From assembly GCF_001552195.1 (NCBI RefSeq), contig NZ_BCQS01000017.1, forward strand, positions 62,001 to 126,000: a stretch of 64,000 nucleotides of DNA, in the 5' to 3' direction. The DNA comes from Actinomadura latina NBRC 106108. Its GTDB lineage: Bacteria > Actinomycetota > Actinomycetes > Streptosporangiales > Streptosporangiaceae. The position numbers and the translations under genes are program-made. Shown here one piece after another: positions 51,312 to 59,034 of this stretch (position 1 is the first letter of the stretch; every line of letters starts with the position of its first letter). Below the pieces are notes generated by a model that saw only the letters and a list, made by a program, of their open reading frames with translations, was not told where the DNA came from and searched no databases.

Positions 51312-53084
51312 TCAGGCCGTCTCCTCCTCCGGGCGCGGGTGCATCGGCAGCAGGAACGCGGCGAGGAACGTCAGGCCGAGCAACCCGGCCTCGACCCACA
51401 GCGTGATCTTCATGGCGTCGCTGAAGCCGGCCTTCGCGGAGTGCTCGCCGGCCCGCGCGACCGCTTTCTGGACGGCGGGCGCCGACTGCGGCGCGGCGGC
51501 GATGGCGGCCTCGACGTCGTCCTGCAGCCGGTGGCAGGACGCGGGGACGGCGACGGGGTCCTTGGCGGTGGCGCGGTCGTGGCCGCAGTCGCGCAGGCCG
51601 GCCACGATCCGGTCCTGCTGCGGGGCGGGCACGGACGCGGCGGCCAGGTCGCGGCGCAGCGCGGACGCGCCGTCGTCGGCGGCGGCCGCCACGTGCCCGC
51701 CGAGCAGCCCGAAGAAGATCGTGCCGAGGACGGCGGCGCCGAGCGCGCTGCCGAGCTGCTGGACGGCGGTGAGCGTGCCGCCCGCCGACCCGGTCTCCTC
51801 CGGTTCGACCCCGGCGAGGACGGTGTCGAAGAACGGCGCCATCAGCATGCCCATGCCGAGGCCGGTCGCGGTCAGCGCGGGGACGAGCTGCCAGGCGGTG
51901 ACGTCGATCCCGGCGTACTGGAGCGTGGCGTAGGTTCCGGCGATGCCGGCGGCCATGACGGCGATGCCCGCGTGGATCACCTTGCGGCCGAAGCGCCGCA
52001 CGGCCTGCGCGACGCCGAACCCGATGATGATGCCGACCGACCAGGGGATCTGCGCGAGCCCCGCCTTGAACGGCGAGAAGCCCAGCCCGAGCTGGAAGAA
52101 CAGGGCCAGCACCAGGCCGAGGCCCGCCATGCCGGAGAAGAACACCAGGCCGACGACGAGGCCGCCGGTGAAGCCGCGCTTGCGGAACAGGCTCGGCACG
52201 ATCAGCGGGTCGTCGCCGGCGCGCTGCCGGCGGGTCTCGTACCCGGCGAAGACGCCCCAGACGGCGAGGGACGCGGCGATCATCAGGAACGTCCAGAGCG
52301 GCCAGTCGTGCTCGCGGCCCTGGACGAGCGGGTAGACGAGCAGGCCGGCGGCGAGCGAGGCGAGGGCGGCGCCGGGGAGGTCGAGGCGGGTCGCGTGCTC
52401 GGCCCGTCCGGCGGGCAGGAACTTCAGCCCGGCGAGCACGGCGGCGGCGCCGAGCGGCAGGTTGATCAGGAAGATCATCCGCCAGCCGGTGCCGAACAGG
52501 TCGGCGTCGATCAGCCAGCCGGCCAGCACCGGGCCGCCGACCGACGACAGGCCCATGACCGGGCCGAACAGCCCGAACGCGGCGCCCATCTCCGTGGCGG
52601 AGAACATCTGCTTGATCATCCCGATGCCCTGCGGCAGCATCAGCGCGCCGAACAGGCCCTGCATCGCGCGGGCGCCGATGAGCATCCCGGGGGAGGCGGC
52701 GACGCCGCACAGCAGCGACCCTGCCGTGAAGCCGGCCGCGCCGATGACGAACATCCGCTTGCGGCCGTAGAGATCGCCGAGCCGGCCGCCGGTGATGAGC
52801 CCGACGGCCATGGACAGCGTGTACCCGGCGGCGAGCCACTGGATGGTGGCGGCCGATCCGCCCAGCTCGGCCCGGATCGTGGGGGCCGCGATGTTGGTGA
52901 TCAGCGCGTCCAGCATGTCCATGATCTCGCCGGCGAGGATCACGAACAGGGCGACCCAGCGCCAGCGGTAGCCCGCGTCCGCGGTGTCCCGGCCGCGGGA
53001 CGTGCGCGAGCTGATGCTCGACCGGGTCGCCGCCGAGATCCGGATCCCCGTCCCGGACCCGGCGCGCTGGCAGGAGCAGCTCAA
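51312..53084 (-). CDS. DHA2-family MFS drug exporter with displaced 5' end
   Basis: A 14-helix major facilitator of the EmrB/QacA type. Homologous sequence begins at about RWRWVALFVILAGEIMDMLD and contains GGRLGDLYGRKRMFVIGA (motif A), RAMQGLFGALMLPQGI and GPVMGLSSVGGPVLAGWLID (antiporter motif C-like); a long Ala-rich outer loop lies before the last helix. The problem is the start: no ATG/GTG/TTG exists in frame between the first helix and ATG 53084, which lies inside the opposite-strand TetR fragment. GTG 52943 would cut the first helix. The natural start and promoter therefore seem to be lost by deletion. Transport activity is doubtful. Confidence 0.75.
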   Translation of the reverse strand: MSCSCQRAGSGTGIRISAATRSSISSRTSRGRDTADAGYRWRWVALFVILAGEIMDMLDALITNIAAPTIRAELGGSAATIQWLAAGYTLSMAVGLITGGRLGDLYGRKRMFVIGAAGFTAGSLLCGVAASPGMLIGARAMQGLFGALMLPQGIGMIKQMFSATEMGAAFGLFGPVMGLSSVGGPVLAGWLIDADLFGTGWRMIFLINLPLGAAAVLAGLKFLPAGRAEHATRLDLPGAALASLAAGLLVYPLVQGREHDWPLWTFLMIAASLAVWGVFAGYETRRQRAGDDPLIVPSLFRKRGFTGGLVVGLVFFSGMAGLGLVLALFFQLGLGFSPFKAGLAQIPWSVGIIIGFGVAQAVRRFGRKVIHAGIAVMAAGIAGTYATLQYAGIDVTAWQLVPALTATGLGMGMLMAPFFDTVLAGVEPEETGSAGGTLTAVQQLGSALGAAVLGTIFFGLLGGHVAAAADDGASALRRDLAAASVPAPQQDRIVAGLRDCGHDRATAKDPVAVPASCHRLQDDVEAAIAAAPQSAPAVQKAVARAGEHSAKAGFSDAMKITLWVEAGLLGLTFLAAFLLPMHPRPEEETA

Positions 53085-53526
53085 GGAGCTGGCGCGCGAG
53101 ATCCGCCGCGTCTACACCTCGCACCGCGACATCGCGACGGTGTCGATGGGGATGGTGCCCACCGGCCCGCACCTGATGGACGTCGCCGAGGCGCACCTCG
53201 CGCTCATGCGGGCCGGCGGCGTGCCGAAACGGGTCGCGGGTATCGCCGTCGACACCCTCGGCATGTTCCTCGACGCCGACGCCGTCGAGGACACCATCAA
53301 CCTCGCGAAGGCGCCGGCGGGCGAGGACCCGTGGGAGCACTTCGGGAAGTACATCAAGCAGGTCCAGGAGTACTTCGCCGCCCTGCCGCCCGACCGCTAC
53401 CCCAACCTCGTCGACATGGTGGACGAGCTCACCGCCGAGGGCGGCGAGGCACGGTTCGAGTTCGGGCTCGACCTCCTCGTCCGGGGCATCGCCTCCTACG
53501 TGCAGGAGGAGGAAGGTCCCGGTTAG
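52984..53526 (+). pseudogene. TetR-family regulator lacking its DNA-binding domain
   Basis: The 180-residue product, from GTG 52984, is the ligand-binding C-terminal domain of a TetR repressor (RDVRELMLDRVAAEIRIPVP, then GGVPKRVAGIAVDTLGMFLD). In intact relatives RDVRELMLD directly follows the HTH helix LYRHV. Here the entire N-terminal HTH (about 45-60 residues) is absent; upstream is MFS coding DNA on the other strand. It probably once repressed the divergent MFS exporter. Without the HTH it cannot bind DNA in the usual way, so I treat it as a remnant although the frame is open. Confidence 0.8.
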
Positions 53527-53702
53527 GCGAAGACGTCGAGGAGCGCGTCGAGTTCGTCCGGCCGGTAGAGGACGGTGCCCTCGACGGCGCGGGCAAGGCC
53601 GTCCGCGATCGAGACGGCGCGGCCGGAAGGCGCCGTGTAGGAGCCGCGCTCAAGGATGGCCACGGTCTCCTGCGCGGTCGTCCGGCGGCGATGTCTGCTC
53701 AT
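53523..53702 (-). pseudogene. N-terminal fragment of a DUF2263/PARG-like (TIGR02452) protein
   Basis: A 59-residue frame, MSRHRRRTTAQETVAILERG, YTAPSGRAVSIADGLARAVE and GTVLYRPDELDALLDVFA, corresponds to the first about 55 residues of TIGR02452 proteins, whose microbial PARG/macro-type domain should continue for about 220 more. The stop TAA comes abruptly and overlaps the TetR stop on the other strand. So it is a stub created at the same scar. It lies divergent from hen1. Confidence 0.7.
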
Positions 53703-53767
53703 GTCGCGCCGCATTCTGCCGGAAAAAGGAATGCCGGTCATCCGGTTATGTCCGCCACACTTGGGGC

Positions 53768-55180
53768 GTGCTTCTGACGATCACGACGACCATGGGCCAG
53801 GCGACCGACCTGGGGTTCCTCCTGCACAAGCATCCGGACCGGGTGCAGCGGTTCGAGCAGTCCTTCGGCACGGCGCACGTCTTCTATCCGGACGCCGAGG
53901 AGCAGCGCTGCACGGCGGCTCTCCTGCTCGACGTCGATCCAGTCAAGCTCGTGCGCACGCGCGGCAGAGGCACCCCGGACTTCTCCCTCGGCCAATATGT
54001 GAACGACCGCCCTTACGCGGCCTCGTCACTGCTCGCCTCCGCGATGGCGAACGTATTCCGTACCGCCATGCGCGGACGGTGCAATCTGCGTCCCGAACTG
54101 GCGGAGTCGCCGATTCCGCTGGAAATCGTCCTGCCGGCCCTTCCCTGCAGAGGCGGCCCGGGGCAGGCGGAACGGTTCTTCGCGCCGCTGGGCTGGGACG
54201 TGTCGGCGGTGCCGGTTCCGCTCGATCCGGAGTTCTCCGAGTGGGGCGACTCCCGGTACGTGACGCTCACGCTGACCGGGACGCTGCGCCTTGCCGACGC
54301 GCTCAACCAGCTGTACGTGCTGCTGCCCGTCCTGGACGACGCGAAGCACTACTGGCTGGCGCCGGACGAGGTCGACAAGCTCATCAGGGCGGGGGAGGGC
54401 TGGCTCGGCGCGCACCCGGACCGGGGCGCCATCACCCGCCGCTACCTGGCCAACCGGCGCGGGCTCGTCCGTACCGCGCTGGGGCGGCTCGCCGACGCCG
54501 AGGACGCGTCCGAAGAGGAACTCGACCCCGTGCAGGTCGAAGAGGAGCCGACGCCCAACGAGGAGGACGAGAAGACGGTTTCGCTCGCGGAGCGCCGCCT
54601 CCAGTCGGTCGTGCAGGCGCTGCGCGACGAGAACGCCCGCCGCGTCATCGACCTTGGCTGCGGCTCGGGGAAACTGCTCGCGCAGCTTCTCAAGGACGAC
54701 TTCTTCAGCGAGATCTCCGGGGCGGACGTCTCGCACCGCGCGCTCGGCCACGCCTGGCGGCGGCTGCGCTGGGACGACCGGCCGCGCCGTGGGAACGACC
54801 GCCTCCGGGACGTCTTCCAGGGCGCGCTGACCTACGCCGACGAACGGTTCGGCGGCTACGAGGCGGCCGTGCTGATGGAGGTCGTCGAGCACATCGACCC
54901 GCCCAGGCTGGGCGCGGTCGAGCGGGTCGTGTTCGGGCACGCCGCGCCCCGCGTGGTCGTCGTGACGACCCCGAACGCCGAGCACAACGTCCGCTACGAG
55001 GGGCTCGCGCCCGGCGCGATGCGCCACTCCGACCACCGCTTCGAATGGACGCGGGCCGAGTTCCGCGCCTGGTCGGACCGGGTGGCCGCCGCGCACGGCT
55101 ACCGCGTCCGCCACGTGCCCGTCGGCGACGACGACCCCGAGGTCGGCGCGCCCACCCAGATGGGGGTCTTCACCCGATGA
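53768..55180 (+). CDS. hen1: 3'-terminal RNA ribose 2'-O-methyltransferase Hen1
   Basis: A 470-residue bacterial Hen1. The N-terminal domain (about 1-240: MLLTITTTMGQATDLGFLLHKHPDRVQ) is the Pnkp-binding/ligase-activating part; the C-terminal methyltransferase has SAM motif VIDLGCGSGKL (Asp295) and the metal site EVVEHI with a later histidine in HSDHRFEW. In the known Pnkp/Hen1 system it 2'-O-methylates the 3' end of a cleaved RNA before ligation, so the repaired site cannot be cut again by ribotoxins. GTG start. Its stop overlaps the pnkp start (ATGA), coupling the partners. Confidence 0.95.
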   Translation: MLLTITTTMGQATDLGFLLHKHPDRVQRFEQSFGTAHVFYPDAEEQRCTAALLLDVDPVKLVRTRGRGTPDFSLGQYVNDRPYAASSLLASAMANVFRTAMRGRCNLRPELAESPIPLEIVLPALPCRGGPGQAERFFAPLGWDVSAVPVPLDPEFSEWGDSRYVTLTLTGTLRLADALNQLYVLLPVLDDAKHYWLAPDEVDKLIRAGEGWLGAHPDRGAITRRYLANRRGLVRTALGRLADAEDASEEELDPVQVEEEPTPNEEDEKTVSLAERRLQSVVQALRDENARRVIDLGCGSGKLLAQLLKDDFFSEISGADVSHRALGHAWRRLRWDDRPRRGNDRLRDVFQGALTYADERFGGYEAAVLMEVVEHIDPPRLGAVERVVFGHAAPRVVVVTTPNAEHNVRYEGLAPGAMRHSDHRFEWTRAEFRAWSDRVAAAHGYRVRHVPVGDDDPEVGAPTQMGVFTR

Positions 55181-57723
55181 CCGAGATCAAGGTTCCGGAG
55201 ACGGGGCTCGTCGTGCTGGTCGGCGTGACCGGGTCGGGGAAGTCCCACTTCGCGCGCAAGCACTTCAAGCCCACGCAGGTGGTCTCGTCCGACTACTGCC
55301 GCGGGGTCGTGTCGGACGACGAGAACGACCAGTCCGCGTCCGGCGACGCGTTCGAGCTGCTCCACTACATCGTGGCCAAGCGGCTGCGGCGCGGGCTGCT
55401 GACCGTGGTGGACGCGACCAACGTGCAGGCCAAGGCGTGGCAGGCGCTGCTGCGCATCGCCAAGGACCACGACGTCCTGTCGGTCGCGATCGTCCTGGAC
55501 GTCCCCGAGGGCCTCGCCGCCGAACGGAACGCGACGCGCCCCGACCGGGACCTGCCGCCGCACGTGATCCCGCGCCAGCGGCGCGAGCTGCGGCGCGGGA
55601 TGCGGGAGCTGACCCGCGCGTTCCGCCGCTACCACGTGCTGACCGGCGCGGCGGAGATCGACGCCGCGACGATCGCCTACGAGAAGGCGTGGAACGACAA
55701 GCGGGAGCTGACCGGCCCGTTCGACATCGTCGGTGACGTGCACGGGTGCCGCGCGGAGCTGGAGGACCTGCTCGGCGGCCTCGGCTACGAGATCGAGCGG
55801 GACGCGCAGGGCCGCGCCGTGGGCGCCGACCACCCCGGCGGGCGGACGGCGGTCTTCGTCGGCGACCTCGTCGACCGCGGGCCGGATTCGCCGGGCGTGC
55901 TGCGTCTGGTCATGGGCATGGTGGCCGCCGGCGACGCGCTGTGCGTCTCGGGCAACCACGAGGCGAAACTCGTCCGTGCCCTGCGCGGACGCAAGGTGCG
56001 GGTGACGCACGGCCTTGAGGTCTCCCTGGAGCAGTTCGCGGCCGAGGACGACGAGTTCCGCGAAAGCGCACTGGAGTTCATGGACGGCCTCATCAGCCAC
56101 TACATGCTGGACGGTGGCGGACTGGTCGTGGCCCACGCCGGGCTCAAGGAGGAGTACCACGGGCGTTCGTCCGGGCGGGTCCGCTCGTTCGCGCTCTATG
56201 GCGACACCACAGGGGAGACCGACGAGTACGGGCTTCCCGTCCGGTATCCGTGGGCTCGCGACTACCGGGGCAAGGCGATGGTCGTGTACGGGCACACGCC
56301 CGTCCCGGAGGCGGAATGGGTCAACAACACCATCTGCCTGGACACCGGTGCCGTGTTCGGCGGGAAGATGACCGCGCTGCGCTATCCGGAGCGTGAGCTC
56401 GCGTCGGTTCCGGCTCGGCAGGTCTGGTACGAGCCGACGCGTCCGCTGGAGAACTTCTCCGCGGGAGGGCAGCGGGAGAACGACGTCCTCAACATCGGCG
56501 ACGTCCTCGGCAACGATGGGGTCGAGACCCGCCTCATGGGCCGCGTCGCCGTCCGGGAGGAGAACGCGATGGCGGCGCTGGAGGTGATGAGCCGGTTCGC
56601 CGTGGACCCGCGCTGGCTCGTCTACCTGCCGCCCACCATGGCGCCCGCCGACACCTCGGCGCTGCCCGGATACCTGGAGCACCCGGCCGAGGCCCTGGCC
56701 GCCTACCGGGACAAGGGCATCACCCGTGTCATCTGCGAGGAGAAGCACATGGGGTCCCGCGCGGTCGCCGTCGTCTGCCGTGACGCCGCGGTCGCGGCGG
56801 AACGCTTCGGCGTGGCCGACGGGACGGCCGGCGCCGTCTACACGCGCACCGGGCGGCCGTTCTTCCGCGACCCGTCCCGCACGGCCGAGGTCCTGGACCG
56901 GCTCCGCGCCGCGATCGGAGCCGCGGGACTGTGGGACGAACTGGACACCGGATGGCTCGTCGTCGACGGCGAGCTGCTGCCGTGGTCGGCCAAGGCCATG
57001 GACCTCATCCGCACGCAGTACGCGGCGACCGGCGCGTCGGCCCGCGCGGCCCTGCCGATGGCGTCCGACGTTCTCGCGCGCGCTGACGCACGCGGCCTCG
57101 ACCTCGGCGGGCTCCGCGAGCACATCGACAAGCGCGCCGTGAACGCGTCCCGCTTCCGTGACGCCTACGCGCGGTACTGCTGGACGGTCGACGGGCTGGC
57201 CGGCCTGCGGTTCGCCCCGTTCCAGATCCTCGCCGGGGAAGGCCGCTCCTGGGCGGACGCACGCGACCACGAGTGGCACATGGCCGTGGCGGAACGTCTC
57301 GCGGACGGCGACACGAGCGGGCTGATCCAGCGGACGGAGTCGGTGACCGCCGCCCTCGGGTCGCCGCAGTCGGAGTCCGCCGTCACCGAATGGTGGGAGA
57401 AGCTCACCGCGGCGGGCGGCGAGGGGATGGTCGTCAAACCGCTGGGGCCGCTCCCCGGCGACGCGAAGATCCAGCCGGGCGTCAAGTGCCGCGGGCCGGA
57501 GTATCTGCGGATCATCTACGGCCCCGACTACACCGAGCCGGAGAACCTCGACCGGCTGCGCCGCAGGTCCCTTGGCCGGAAGCGGTCGCTGGCGATGCGG
57601 GAGCACGCGCTCGGCGCCGAGGCGCTCGGCCGGCTCGCCGCCGGGGAACCGCTGTGGCGCGTGCACCAGGCGGTCTTCGCCGTCCTGGCGCTGGAGTCCG
57701 AGCCCGTCGACCCCCGCCTGTGA
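55177..57723 (+). CDS. pnkp: Polynucleotide kinase-phosphatase/adenylyltransferase Pnkp
   Basis: An 848-residue RNA end-healing enzyme. Domains in order: 5'-kinase with P-loop GVTGSGKS (16-23); calcineurin-type phosphatase with GDVHG (Asp187, His189), GDLVDRGPDSPG, SGNHEAKL and VYGHTPV; and C-terminal ligase-like adenylyltransferase with the nucleotidyl lysine in EEKHMGSR (Lys523), DGELLPW, and GGEGMVVKP. All catalytic motifs are intact. With Hen1 it heals, methylates and seals RNA cut by ribotoxins. Length agrees with the family. ATG overlaps the hen1 stop by four bases; a bidirectional hairpin ends the operon. Confidence 0.96.
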   Translation: MTEIKVPETGLVVLVGVTGSGKSHFARKHFKPTQVVSSDYCRGVVSDDENDQSASGDAFELLHYIVAKRLRRGLLTVVDATNVQAKAWQALLRIAKDHDVLSVAIVLDVPEGLAAERNATRPDRDLPPHVIPRQRRELRRGMRELTRAFRRYHVLTGAAEIDAATIAYEKAWNDKRELTGPFDIVGDVHGCRAELEDLLGGLGYEIERDAQGRAVGADHPGGRTAVFVGDLVDRGPDSPGVLRLVMGMVAAGDALCVSGNHEAKLVRALRGRKVRVTHGLEVSLEQFAAEDDEFRESALEFMDGLISHYMLDGGGLVVAHAGLKEEYHGRSSGRVRSFALYGDTTGETDEYGLPVRYPWARDYRGKAMVVYGHTPVPEAEWVNNTICLDTGAVFGGKMTALRYPERELASVPARQVWYEPTRPLENFSAGGQRENDVLNIGDVLGNDGVETRLMGRVAVREENAMAALEVMSRFAVDPRWLVYLPPTMAPADTSALPGYLEHPAEALAAYRDKGITRVICEEKHMGSRAVAVVCRDAAVAAERFGVADGTAGAVYTRTGRPFFRDPSRTAEVLDRLRAAIGAAGLWDELDTGWLVVDGELLPWSAKAMDLIRTQYAATGASARAALPMASDVLARADARGLDLGGLREHIDKRAVNASRFRDAYARYCWTVDGLAGLRFAPFQILAGEGRSWADARDHEWHMAVAERLADGDTSGLIQRTESVTAALGSPQSESAVTEWWEKLTAAGGEGMVVKPLGPLPGDAKIQPGVKCRGPEYLRIIYGPDYTEPENLDRLRRRSLGRKRSLAMREHALGAEALGRLAAGEPLWRVHQAVFAVLALESEPVDPRL

Positions 57724-57742
57724 CGGGTGCGCCTGTGACGGG

Positions 57743-57771
57743 CGCGGCCCGCCTCGTCAGGGGCGGGCCGC
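57743..57771. terminator. Bidirectional hairpin terminator after pnkp
   Basis: GCGGCCCGCC and GGCGGGCCGC form a 10-bp perfect stem with a 9-base loop between convergent genes. It is followed by four GGTCA-type 5-bp repeats (57778-57799). Confidence 0.75.
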
Positions 57772-57792
57772 ATCGGGTCGGGTCAGGTCAGG

Positions 57793-58056
57793 TCAGGTCG
57801 AGAACAGCATGTTGAACACGCTGCCGTGGTGGGGGCGGCGGTGCCCGTGGTGATGGTGGTGCACCGACGGCGAGGGCGCTCCCCATCCCGGCGCCGCGGC
57901 GGGCGGCGGCGCCGTCCGGTACTGCGCCTCCATCTGGGCCAGGGCCTCCAGCTCGCCGTAGTCGAGGAAGATCCCCCGGCAGCTGTCACATTGCTCGATG
58001 TGGACGCCGCTGCGGGTGTAGGTCCGCATCACGCCACGACACTTAGGGCAGTGCAT
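57793..58056 (-). CDS. TFIIB-type zinc-ribbon protein with His-rich tail
   Basis: An 87-residue protein. The N-terminus is a zf-TFIIB ribbon: MHCPKCRGVMRTYTRSGVHIEQCDSCRGIFLDYGELEAL, with CPKC and CDSC pairs. A proline/alanine linker and a histidine cluster (HHHHHGHRRPHHG) follow, which may bind metal. ATG 58056. The family is widespread and uncharacterised. It reads toward pnkp and shares its terminator. Confidence 0.88.
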   Translation of the reverse strand: MHCPKCRGVMRTYTRSGVHIEQCDSCRGIFLDYGELEALAQMEAQYRTAPPPAAAPGWGAPSPSVHHHHHGHRRPHHGSVFNMLFST

Positions 58057-58123
58057 CGCCTTGTCGTCCTTCCGGTATGGATCCCCAGGTAGAGGCTAAA
58101 TGTAGGGCAGGTTTCGCGCTACG

Positions 58124-59026
58124 TCATGCCGCGTCCCCCGTCGCGGATATTCTCACGCAGGCGTCGATCATCGCCTGCTCCGGCTCGTCGAGTGCTCGTT
58201 CGTCCCTCCCCGCCGATATGACGCACGTGGCGGCTATCTGGATCGCAAGACTTCGTGCCGGTATGTCCAGGCTCGTCCAGGGGTCGTCCTGCGCGGGGAC
58301 CGCCGGGCCGCGGGCCGCCCTGTACGCGCCCAGGAACCGCTCCCAGTCGTCGGGGGGCAGGACTCCGGCGGAGTAGAGCGCCGCTGGACGGGCGAGGTCC
58401 CAGGCCGGGTCGCCTCTGCCCATGTCCTCGATGTCGATGAGCCGCCAGTGCCCGTCACGGGCGCGGACCATCTGGCCGAGGTGCCAGTCTCCGTGGATGA
58501 GGTGTTCCCTCCGAGCCGGGGGCTCGTCCTCCTCGCCGCGTATCCACGCGGGAAGAGTGGCGAACCCGCGTCGCACGGCGTCCTCGGCGGGACCTTCGCC
58601 CAGCCGCGCGACCAGCCGGGCCACACGTGCCGGACGTCCCCACGACGGCGCCTCAGCCGGAATTCCCTCCGAGTGGAGAGCCGCCAGCAGCTGCGCACCC
58701 TCTTCCCAGGGAAGGTCTTGGGCCGGGTCGACCGGCTCACCGAACGGCGAGACCGTGACCGTCCTGCCGTCCACGGTGAGAGGCGGGCCCAGCGGCGCTA
58801 TGACGAGATCAGGGAGGGCGGTCGCCAGCCGTATCCGCTCCAGGAACGGGGTTCCGTGCTCACGGTCGGCCTGATGCGCCTTCACCACGACGTCGCCGAC
58901 GCGCACCACCAGCACGCCGTGCCGGTCGTACAAGGTCTCCGGGGATGACGCGGCGGCGCGGGCCGAACCGCGCCCGATCTCAACGAGCCGCGCGAACAGC
59001 GCGGACTGGACGGCCTCGGTCTGCAC
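58124..59026 (-). CDS. APH-family phosphotransferase/kinase
   Basis: A 300-residue protein with the aminoglycoside phosphotransferase fold. The catalytic loop is LIHGDWHLGQM (His-Gly-Asp, then Gln in place of the more common Asn) and the metal-binding aspartate lies in WRLIDIEDMGRGDPAWDLARP. Such proteins phosphorylate drugs, sugars, choline or other small hydroxyl compounds; resistance function is not implied. GTG 59026 is eight bases after the acyl-CoA ligase stop, so it is the second gene of that operon; TTG 59038 would overlap it. Confidence 0.85.
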   Translation of the reverse strand: MQTEAVQSALFARLVEIGRGSARAAASSPETLYDRHGVLVVRVGDVVVKAHQADREHGTPFLERIRLATALPDLVIAPLGPPLTVDGRTVTVSPFGEPVDPAQDLPWEEGAQLLAALHSEGIPAEAPSWGRPARVARLVARLGEGPAEDAVRRGFATLPAWIRGEEDEPPARREHLIHGDWHLGQMVRARDGHWRLIDIEDMGRGDPAWDLARPAALYSAGVLPPDDWERFLGAYRAARGPAVPAQDDPWTSLDIPARSLAIQIAATCVISAGRDERALDEPEQAMIDACVRISATGDAA

Positions 59027-59034
59027 CCGCCCAG

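Noticed and set aside
57778-57799. GGTCA pentamer repeats after pnkp
   Set aside because: Only about four units in a terminator region; likely slippage, without array-like spacing.
58124-59026. Aminoglycoside resistance gene
   Set aside because: The fold matches APH but the family phosphorylates many metabolites and the context (acyl-CoA ligase, Lrp) does not suggest drug resistance.
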